From: CAZCSK01 sp964501265
GTDB taxonomy: Bacteria; Actinomycetota; CADDZG01; JAHWKV01
Assembly (NCBI GenBank): GCA_964501265.1
Contig: CAZCSK010000004.1
Location: 38,740 to 102,739, forward strand
Direction of reading: 5' to 3'
DNA: 64,000 nucleotides
Shown here: positions 58,806 to 64,000 of the stretch, piece by piece
How the letters are laid out: every line of letters begins with the position of its first letter
Position numbering within the stretch: the stretch's first letter is position 1
Notes under the pieces: model-generated
Seen by the model: only the letters and a program-made list of their open reading frames with translations
What the model was told of the DNA's origin: nothing
Databases searched by the model: none
Made by a program: the position numbers and the translations under genes

Positions 58806-58865
58806 TCGCTGACTGCAGCCAACCCACTACTCATCGTGCATCACGTCCGGGCGGAATTGGATGGT

Positions 58866-59411
58866 TCAGTTCCTCTTGTCAGGCCCCTTGGTGAGTCCCC
58901 GATGCGAGCCGTTGTTATTGGTCTTGTCCTTCTTGCCCGCGTCCGAGTAAGCAGATGATCCACCTGCCGCGGCGTCCTTCTTGCCGGGCTGGGCAGCATG
59001 TTCCGACGCTGCGGGGGTCTTGTCGGACTTGGCGGTGGAACTATCAGTCACGATCACCGGCGCGGGTACGATCGCCGGCGCGGGCGAAACGAGTTCGAGT
59101 TCGGTTGATCGAGCGACCGATCGTGTTTGACGAATTGCCGCGGGGTTTGCGTCAACCCGGGGAAACGTCGGCCCGATTGTGGACGGCTGATTGATCTGGC
59201 GCTGCGCGATCTCCCGAATTTGGATAGCCCCCTCCCGCACTGTTGAACCCAAGCCCTGCGGGGATCGAACGAGGTTATTAACCGAGGGCTGCCGGAGAAT
59301 GTTTTGGGCCGTTGTCCCCATGCCGAGCAATGCATACATGACGAGCGCGACTATCAGCAGGACCACGACTGGAATCTGGTGGCTGGTGTCGAGCGCTTTA
59401 ACCCTGATCAT
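58866..59411 (-). CDS. Membrane-anchored protein with a disordered, Lys-rich tail
   Basis: A 181-residue protein. One helix (IPVVVLLIVALVMYALLGMG, residues 13-32) is followed by a long low-complexity region rich in Pro, Ala and Ser, ending in Lys/Asn (KKDKTNNNGSHRGLTKG). The single helix can anchor the long tail outside the cell. No family is known. GGGAGAG lies 8 bases before the ATG, and TTGACT-N16-TAGGCT could serve as its promoter. It converges with rsiG and is divergent from the HD-GYP gene, so it may belong to the same regulon. Confidence 0.6.
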   Translation of the reverse strand: MIRVKALDTSHQIPVVVLLIVALVMYALLGMGTTAQNILRQPSVNNLVRSPQGLGSTVREGAIQIREIAQRQINQPSTIGPTFPRVDANPAAIRQTRSVARSTELELVSPAPAIVPAPVIVTDSSTAKSDKTPAASEHAAQPGKKDAAAGGSSAYSDAGKKDKTNNNGSHRGLTKGPDKRN

Positions 59412-59504
59412 GAATCATCTCTCCCTAGAAATGACTAGCCTATGACTAGAATATCGGAAGTCAATGGGCAGACTTGACTACGATAAGTGAAAAAGCCTAC
59501 TCTT

Positions 59505-59520
59505 TCACCCTAATGGGTGA
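59505..59520. promoter_or_regulatory. 16-base palindrome with the BldD-box pattern upstream of the HD-GYP gene
   Basis: TCACCC-TAAT-GGGTGA is a perfect dyad and fits the BldD consensus TNAC-N8-GTNA. It lies 9 bases before the first possible start of the phosphodiesterase gene. In the rest of this 118-base divergent region there are two ATGACTAG copies (59431 and 59442) and TTGACT boxes in both directions. Confidence 0.4.
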
Positions 59521-59529
59521 TGACTGAGA

Positions 59530-60288
59530 GTGGTTAAGTCCGTGAACTCAGAAATAGGGAGATCACAGGTGTCATCCGAGGGGCGCTACGAGAGAGAACT
59601 GGAAGCCGCCAAGGCTCAACTCTTAGTTTTTGCTCGCGAAATCACTACGGTTTACCACCGAGAACGCCAACAGGCCCAGCGCATGGGCACCTTGATGGAC
59701 GAGCTGCGGGAGAATTATCTGTCGATCATTCAGACTCTCGCGCTTTTGGTAGAGGCCAAGGACGAGTACACCCGCTATCACCTCGATAGGTGCCGAGAAT
59801 ACGGGGCGGCACTCGCCAACGAGATCGAACCCGGCATGGCCACTCCGGAACTTCAATACGGTTTCCTGCTTCACGACATCGGCAAGATCGGGGTTCCCGA
59901 AGCGATTCTCGGCAAGGCGGGCCCCCTGACCTACGGTGAGATGGAGATCATTAAGACTCATCCGCTCGTTGGGATTCAGATGATCGGTCCGATGCGCCGA
60001 ATCCTAGATGATCGAACGCTCGAGGTAATCAGAAATCACCACGAGAGGTTCGACGGAGACGGCTATCCAGACAGACTGAAGGGGGAGCAGATCCCCCTCG
60101 CCGCGCGCATCTTCTCGGTAGTGGATGCATATGACGCCATGACGACGGATCGCCCTTACCGAAAGGCGCTTGAGTTTGAAGAGGCGATGGGACGACTGCG
60201 GAGCGGGGCCGGAACTCAGTTTGATCCGGACATTGTCGCGACGTTTGACAAACTGATGCGTCGGGAGCGTGTAGCCGCCCAGATCTAG
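59530..60288 (+). CDS. HD-GYP-domain c-di-GMP phosphodiesterase
   Basis: A 252-residue protein. An N-terminal coiled coil (residues 18-70) precedes the HD-GYP domain: AEDE-like TLALLVEAKDEYTRYHLDRCREYGAAL, LLHDIGKIGVPEAIL with the HD pair, NHHERFDGDGYPDRLKGEQIPLAARIFSVVDAYDAMTTDRPYR with GYP. This degrades c-di-GMP to GMP. No receiver or membrane domain is attached. The frame starts at GTG 59530, but GTG 59569 has AGGGAG ahead of it and may be the true start. It lies 724 bases from rsiG and could set the c-di-GMP level that RsiG reads. Confidence 0.93.
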   Translation: MVKSVNSEIGRSQVSSEGRYERELEAAKAQLLVFAREITTVYHRERQQAQRMGTLMDELRENYLSIIQTLALLVEAKDEYTRYHLDRCREYGAALANEIEPGMATPELQYGFLLHDIGKIGVPEAILGKAGPLTYGEMEIIKTHPLVGIQMIGPMRRILDDRTLEVIRNHHERFDGDGYPDRLKGEQIPLAARIFSVVDAYDAMTTDRPYRKALEFEEAMGRLRSGAGTQFDPDIVATFDKLMRRERVAAQI

Positions 60289-60331
60289 CGCCTGGCCCAA
60301 GAAAGACCCAGCGATCGATCCGGGCCAGCAT

Positions 60332-60369
60332 TTGCAACTGTTTAAATGTTATGTTACAGTCGCAACTGT
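60332..60369 (+). promoter_or_regulatory. Promoter and dyad of the XRE regulator gene, probably leaderless
   Basis: TTGCAA (60332), 17 bases, TACAGT (60355-60360), and the GTG start 7 bases later, so transcription likely begins at the start codon. GCAACTGT repeats at 60334 and 60362, and ACAGT-CGCA-ACTGT (60356-60369) forms a dyad across the -10 and start codon, a likely site for autorepression. Confidence 0.5.
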
Positions 60370-60739
60370 GAAGGTTATAGAGGTAGGCCAGTTCATAAGA
60401 GATCAGCGAACCAAGTCTCGGCTCACGCTTCGCAGCCTAGCCGAGAAGGCGGGAGTATCCGACCCGTATCTCTCGCAGATCGAACGGGGCCTCCGCAAGC
60501 CCTCGGCAGACATTCTTCAGGCTATCGCCAAAGGCCTTCGGATATCTGCGGAATCGTTGTACGTCAAGGCGGGGATGCTCGAGGAGAAGAGAGATCTCGA
60601 CACCGCGGCTGGCATTATGGGCGATCCCGGTCTGACGCTCCGGCAAAGGCAAGCTCTCGTAGACATCTACGAGAGCTTTCGATCCGAGACCTCTCGTCGC
60701 AGATCGAAATCGAGGCAGGCAAAGCGGAAAGCAAGTTAG
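60368..60739 (+). CDS. XRE-family transcriptional regulator (Rv0474-like)
   Basis: A 123-residue regulator. KVIEVGQFIRDQRTKSRLTLRSLAEKAGVSDPYLSQIERGLRKPSADILQAIAKGLRISAESLYVKAG is a full helix-turn-helix of the XRE class (residues 1-70); the C-terminal region is short and basic. It precedes an HbhA-like gene as Rv0474 precedes hbhA in M. tuberculosis. It lacks the BldD c-di-GMP motif. GTG 60368 begins the conserved domain and coincides with the predicted transcript start. Confidence 0.9.
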   Translation: MKVIEVGQFIRDQRTKSRLTLRSLAEKAGVSDPYLSQIERGLRKPSADILQAIAKGLRISAESLYVKAGMLEEKRDLDTAAGIMGDPGLTLRQRQALVDIYESFRSETSRRRSKSRQAKRKAS

Positions 60740-60753
60740 TTAGTTAACAAGAA

Positions 60754-60817
60754 TTGACGGGGTGGTGGAGTGAAACCTCTTCGCACCCTCACCCGGCTTC
60801 GCTCCGCCCCCCGTCAA
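60754..60817. repeat. Inverted repeat between the XRE and HbhA-like genes
   Basis: TTGACGGGG (60754-60762) and its exact complement CCCCGTCAA (60809-60817) enclose 46 bases that can fold further (GGTGG...CCACC-like). It lies in the leader of the HbhA-like gene, 14 bases before its ribosome site. It may be a mRNA control structure, a terminator of the regulator transcript, or an operator pair. Confidence 0.5.
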
Positions 60818-60845
60818 TAACCAATCACCCAAGGAGGTGGCAGTT

Positions 60846-61247
60846 ATGAACAAAGGCAAAGACATTGTTTTTGCAGCGGTTGGATTCGGGGATCTTGCAG
60901 TCGAGAAGGCTCGCAAGGCCACTGAGACGATCGTGAAGTTCCGTGATTCGGACTCCCGTTTCGCACCCTTGAAGATCGACGCAGACAAGCTTCGAAACTT
61001 CAAGGTTTCGGAATTGAAGGGCCAAATCACCGAAGGACTGACGGATGCCATGGAGGGCAGTCTCAAGGCATACGAGAAGTTGGTGAGCCGCGGCGAGAAG
61101 ACTTTCTCGGGAATCCGCAATTCGGCCCCCACGAAGCGAGCAGTGGCGCAGTCCAAGACTGCGAAAAGCCAGACCAAGGCCGCGGTGACTTCAATCAAGA
61201 AGGCCGCGGAAAGTTCGTTAGACGCAGCGAAGCAAGTCGTAAGCTGA
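60846..61247 (+). CDS. HbhA/phasin-like protein
   Basis: A 133-residue protein: an N-terminal amphipathic helical region (DIVFAAVGFGDLAVEKARKATETIVKF), coiled-coil middle (VSELKGQITEGLTDAMEGSLKAYEKLVSRGEKTF) and a Lys/Ala-rich tail. This is the plan of mycobacterial heparin-binding haemagglutinin and of phasins, but shorter. It may bind lipid inclusions, the envelope or DNA. AAGGAGGTGG precedes ATG 60846, one of the strongest ribosome sites in the window, so high expression is likely. Confidence 0.8.
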   Translation: MNKGKDIVFAAVGFGDLAVEKARKATETIVKFRDSDSRFAPLKIDADKLRNFKVSELKGQITEGLTDAMEGSLKAYEKLVSRGEKTFSGIRNSAPTKRAVAQSKTAKSQTKAAVTSIKKAAESSLDAAKQVVS

Positions 61248-61494
61248 AACGATTGGAGGCGCGACCCCCAACGCGCGATGGACTTGGAAGGACGGGGGTC
61301 GCGCACCCGAGCATGAAACCGCGATAACGTAAAGACTCGATGCGCGGGTCCTTGCGTTGTCGCGGGCGAGTGCCCGGACCTGCGCGACCCCCGTCCACTG
61401 GGCTGAAACGTAGGAGGCGCGACCCCAATGCGCGATGGGCATCGACGACGGGGTCGCGCAATCCGAGCATGAAACCGCGAGAGGGCAAAGACTT
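61243..61494. repeat. Dispersed repeat R3, two direct copies with internal hairpins
   Basis: Both copies start with GCTGAAACG (61243 and 61402, 159 bases apart), continue with GGAGGCGCGACCCC, a GCGCGATGG core, GGGGTCGCGC and CCGAGCATGAAACCGCGA, and end near AAAGACT. In each, GCGCGACCCC pairs perfectly with GGGGTCGCGC across a loop of about 22-24 bases. An inverted half copy (TGCGCGACCCCCGTCC) lies between. The block of about 250 bases separates the HbhA-like gene from the GNAT gene and contains no convincing gene. Confidence 0.8.
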
Positions 61495-61521
61495 TCCGCG
61501 AACAGTGATACGTTGCCCGGC

Positions 61522-62526
61522 GTGGATGTTCGGATTGTAGAAAGCGCGGAGGCGTTCGACCTCCCGGAGTGGCGAGAGCTCGCCCGTTTGGATCCCCACG
61601 GCAATATCTTCTTCACTCCAGAGTGGAACCGGCTTTGGTGGGACTCATTCGGCGAAGGCAAACGGCTGGTGGTAGTCACATTTGTCGACCCGGAGCCCGT
61701 GGGTCTTGCCGCTTTGATGATCGACGACACAGATGAAGGTCGCCGTATCCGGTTTTTGGGAGGCGACGATTTGACGGACTACCTGGGGCCCCTGGTCGCC
61801 GCACCTGATCATCAAGGCCCGGTGGCGGAGGCTCTTCTAAACTACCTGTCCAAAGACTTGGACGATTGGTCCTACTTCGACGCAAAGTGTCTACCGGTGC
61901 CGTTTGGATTTTCGGAATGGTTCGTGGAGGCCGCCGATCGTTTGGGGATGACTTTCAGCGTTGAGATGACCGAGATGACCGCGGTGTTGCCGCTGCCGCC
62001 AACCTTCGACGATTATTTAGCAGGCCTGACCCAGAAACAGCGGCACGAGTTGCGCCGCAAGACGCGCAGATTTGAACGGGAAGTCCCGGGGGCCGCGCTT
62101 CGGACTGCAACTGGGGACAGCCTGCATTCGGACCTTGAGACCTTTGTCGAGATGCACAGGAAAAGCGAGGGACCCAAAGGGGAATTCATGCGGCCCGAGC
62201 GAGCGTCCTTCTTCGAGAAAGTCACCGCAGAGTTCGGCCCAAGGAATGTCCTTTTCCTCGACTTTCTGGAGCTAGGGGCCGGGGGAGTGGCCGCGGCCAT
62301 GTTCTCGTTTGAGTTCGATGGTGTGTTTTATCTTTACAACTCCGCTTTCGACCAGGCCCTGGCAGCCTTTTCACCAGGGGTCGTGATGGTTGCCAAGCTG
62401 ATCGAACGCTCGATACAAAAGGGTCTGACCCGCTTTGACTTTCTGAGAGGCCGGGAACGCTACAAGTTTGACTTGGGCGCACAGGCCCTGCCACTTCACT
62501 CGGTGATGATCAAGCGAAGCGGCTAA
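61522..62526 (+). CDS. GNAT/FemAB-like acyltransferase (CelD/BcsL type)
   Basis: A 334-residue protein of the BioF2-like acetyltransferase family. WREL...NIFFTPEWNRLWWDSFG at the N-terminus, LPLPPTFDDYLAGLTQKQRHELRRKTRRFERE in the middle, and FYLYNSAFDQALAAFSPGVVMVAKLIERSIQKGLTRFDFLRGRERYKFDLG at the C-terminus are diagnostic of the family used in polysaccharide or envelope synthesis. GTG 61522 begins the homology; an earlier ATG reads through repeat R3. Together with the next glycosyltransferase it may modify a cell-surface or thiol compound. Confidence 0.9.
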   Translation: MDVRIVESAEAFDLPEWRELARLDPHGNIFFTPEWNRLWWDSFGEGKRLVVVTFVDPEPVGLAALMIDDTDEGRRIRFLGGDDLTDYLGPLVAAPDHQGPVAEALLNYLSKDLDDWSYFDAKCLPVPFGFSEWFVEAADRLGMTFSVEMTEMTAVLPLPPTFDDYLAGLTQKQRHELRRKTRRFEREVPGAALRTATGDSLHSDLETFVEMHRKSEGPKGEFMRPERASFFEKVTAEFGPRNVLFLDFLELGAGGVAAAMFSFEFDGVFYLYNSAFDQALAAFSPGVVMVAKLIERSIQKGLTRFDFLRGRERYKFDLGAQALPLHSVMIKRSG

Positions 62527-62541
62527 CCGCCCGGTCGGTTA
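62524..62541. terminator. Short hairpin between GNAT and MshA-like genes
   Basis: TAACCG and CGGTTA pair around a six-base loop immediately after the GNAT stop codon. There is no T-run, so it is a weak terminator or mRNA hairpin. Confidence 0.3.
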
Positions 62542-62563
62542 ACATTTGAGTCGGAGGTTTCAA

Positions 62564-63856
62564 TTGGCCGTCCAACATATCCCAACCGAACTCGACGTTT
62601 ACCGACCCATCCGAAGGGTGGCGATGCCGGTCGTTCACTCCAACCCGCTTGCTCCGCCGGGGGCCGGCGACGCCGGAGGGATGACGGTCTACATAAGACA
62701 AATTGCCCGGGGGCTTAGCGCAAGAGGCATCGATGTAGACATCTTCACCCGACGTGATTCTCCGGACACCCCCGAGGTCGCGTCGCTGGGCCCGGGAGTG
62801 CGAGCCATCCAAATCTCAAGCGGTGATCCCGGTCTTGCGAAAGAGGATCTGCCTGCCGTTCTTCCCGCTTTCACATGCAACCTGCTCAAATGGGTGGAGG
62901 CTGCTGGTGTCTCTTATGAAGTCATTCACTCCCACTACTGGCTTTCGGGACGCGTTGCCGCCATCCTCAAAGACCGCTGGAACCAGCCTTTCGTGCACAC
63001 GTTTCACACGCTGGGCAAGGTCAAGAACGGAGTCCGCAGGCCAGGGGACCAGATAGAGTCGGACATTCGGCTATCCGGCGAGGGCCGAGTGGTCTCCGAA
63101 GCTTGCGCGATAGTGGCGTCGACTCCCGAGGAGCGACGTTCGCTGATCGAGTTGTATGCCGCCCATCCCGAGAAAATTCATTTGATTCCGCCCGGCGTCG
63201 ACCACAGTTTGTTCAAGCCAGGCAAAGGTGATGAGGCGAAGCTGCGGCTCGGTCTCGAGGGCAAGAGAGTGCTTTTGTTCGTGGGGAGGCTCCAGCCTCT
63301 GAAGGCCGCAGACACCGCAGTGAGGGCCCTCGCGCACCTGATCGACTGGGGTCGCCTCAGTCTTGGCTCAGCCCGCCTGGTGATCGTGGGGGGCTCTAGC
63401 GGGGCCGTGGGGGCCGGAGAGCCGACCAGGCTGAAGGAGCTTGCCTCGAGTCTGGGTGTTTCTGAGGCAGTCGTTTTTGTGGACGCCCAGCCGCAGGATC
63501 TTCTTCCCGACTACTACTCCGCCGCTGATGTCTGTTTAGTGCCGTCCCACACCGAATCGTTTGGGCTCGTGGCCCTGGAGGCGCAAGCCAGCGGCGTTCC
63601 CGTTGTCGGTTCCGCAGTGGGGGGTCTGAAATCAATAGTCCGTCACGGCCAGACGGGTTATCTCGTAGAGCCGGGTTCAAGTGAAGCTTTTGCCGAGCGG
63701 GCGTGGAGGATACTTTCCGACGCGAGCCTTGCTACAAGCATGAGCAGGCTTGCAGTTTGTTCTTCAGGAGAGTTTTCCTGGGATCAATCTGCCGCCGAGT
63801 TGCACGACTTGTACGCATCTTCGCGCCTTATGCAGGAGTGCGGCGCAACGGCATAA
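62564..63856 (+). CDS. GT4 glycosyltransferase, MshA-like
   Basis: A 430-residue retaining GT-B enzyme. VVHSNPLAPPGAGDAGGMTVYIRQIARGL is close to the MshA N-terminus (substrate loop GDAGGM), HSHYWLSGRVAAILKDRW follows, and VPSHTESFGLVALEAQASGVPVVGSAVGGLKSIV is the EX7E donor motif. MshA joins GlcNAc to inositol phosphate, starting mycothiol synthesis, but other GT4 enzymes look similar, so this is MshA-like. I chose TTG 62564 with GGAGG 7 bases before it; the earlier TTG is inside the ribosome site. No other msh genes are visible. Confidence 0.85.
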   Translation: MAVQHIPTELDVYRPIRRVAMPVVHSNPLAPPGAGDAGGMTVYIRQIARGLSARGIDVDIFTRRDSPDTPEVASLGPGVRAIQISSGDPGLAKEDLPAVLPAFTCNLLKWVEAAGVSYEVIHSHYWLSGRVAAILKDRWNQPFVHTFHTLGKVKNGVRRPGDQIESDIRLSGEGRVVSEACAIVASTPEERRSLIELYAAHPEKIHLIPPGVDHSLFKPGKGDEAKLRLGLEGKRVLLFVGRLQPLKAADTAVRALAHLIDWGRLSLGSARLVIVGGSSGAVGAGEPTRLKELASSLGVSEAVVFVDAQPQDLLPDYYSAADVCLVPSHTESFGLVALEAQASGVPVVGSAVGGLKSIVRHGQTGYLVEPGSSEAFAERAWRILSDASLATSMSRLAVCSSGEFSWDQSAAELHDLYASSRLMQECGATA

Positions 63857-63909
63857 CAGCGGGTCGCGAAGAAACTTCTGGGGTCGCGAATAAATAACTC
63901 GATTACCTA

Positions 63910-63939
63910 TTGACCGGGGCTGAGGTCGCCGTTTAGATT
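63910..63939 (+). promoter_or_regulatory. Possible promoter for a gene beyond the window
   Basis: TTGACC, 18 bases, TAGATT. The last 140 bases otherwise hold no complete gene; a TTG or GTG start may follow near the edge, but this cannot be judged. Confidence 0.35.
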
Positions 63940-64000
63940 GCGCACTGTCCCGAGTAGCTGAGGACTGACTGAGAAAATTGCGGGCAGCCCTGGGAAAGCC

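Noticed and set aside
59461..59486. A third WhiG-type promoter (TCAATG ... TACGATAA) before the HD-GYP gene
   Set aside because: The spacer is 12 bases instead of 15 and the -10 matches only 6 of 8; a TTGACT-based promoter explains the region equally well.
60368..60739. XRE regulator as BldD
   Set aside because: It has no RGD-type c-di-GMP motif and its context is that of Rv0474.
61218..61730. Minus-strand open frame of 170 codons
   Set aside because: It covers repeat R3 and reads antisense through the GNAT gene; low-complexity Arg/Ser composition.

Overview
The window looks like a scaffold from an uncultured, moderately high-GC actinobacterium (Actinomycetota). This rests on several family and context signals: a pair of adjacent ArsA/Get3-type ATPases, an orphan GlnR-like regulator beside glnA with a GlnR-type box, an RsiG-type c-di-GMP anti-sigma factor, an MshA-like glycosyltransferase, an XRE regulator followed by an HbhA-like protein (the Rv0474-hbhA arrangement of Mycobacterium), a Rv2212-like adenylate cyclase, and many GTG/TTG starts. 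Two runs of exactly 100 N (56642-56741 and 58052-58151) are assembly gaps, and both fall inside tandem repeats.

Layout. 1-4.2 kb: ArsA-like ATPase pair and a truncated NfeD protein. 4.2-7.5 kb: selB and selA for selenocysteine insertion. 7.5-12.5 kb: a class A penicillin-binding protein, a RibD-like reductase, an inactive trypsin-like membrane protein and a patatin. 12.5-14.1 kb: a lone TnpB with structured RNA at its 3' end. 14.1-25.3 kb: housekeeping and redox genes (lipoprotein, nitroreductase, two aldo/keto reductases, CPBP protease, amidase, beta-hydroxyacid dehydrogenase, cyclophilin, PrmC-like methylase, inositol phosphatase, YjbQ). 25.4-26.0 kb: a VapBC toxin-antitoxin pair. 26.0-33.3 kb: menaquinone genes menE, menB, menA, menH, menD, menF and menG on both strands, with no menC. 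33.3-38.5 kb: MerR and TetR regulators, a cupin, an alpha/beta-hydrolase-glycosyltransferase fusion and an adenylate cyclase. 38.5-44.3 kb: slipin/NfeD pair, PQQ-type beta-propeller, and an M23-like/lipase fusion. 44.5-46.6 kb: glnA and glnR. 46.6-53.8 kb: MoaD-like protein, lipid kinase, SufU-like scaffold, Mrp ATPase, cobalamin adenosyltransferase and two acyl-CoA dehydrogenases. 53.9-55.5 kb: a frameshifted SPFH gene and a DtxR regulator. 55.5-60.3 kb: a signalling block with a degenerate MglA-like GTPase, a DUF4388 (PatA-type) protein, a repeat array, RsiG and an HD-GYP phosphodiesterase. 60.4-63.9 kb: XRE regulator, HbhA-like protein, GNAT acyltransferase and MshA-like glycosyltransferase.

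The most interesting region is 55.5-60.3 kb. An RsiG homologue carries two copies of the c-di-GMP-binding signature and is preceded by a near-consensus WhiG/FliA-type promoter. A second, weaker promoter of this type faces the PatA/MglA-like operon, and an HD-GYP c-di-GMP phosphodiesterase follows. I infer a c-di-GMP-gated WhiG switch, possibly tied to surface motility or pili as described for Rubrobacter.

Three families of dispersed, hairpin-forming repeats (called R1, R2 and R3 here) sit at gene ends and between operons. R1 has two fixed boxes around an invariant-length 23-base interior. It also forms a 78-bp tandem array between the two WhiG-type promoters. Several enzymes keep their fold but lack catalytic residues (trypsin-like, M23-like, NfeD, MglA-like), which is unusually many for one window.
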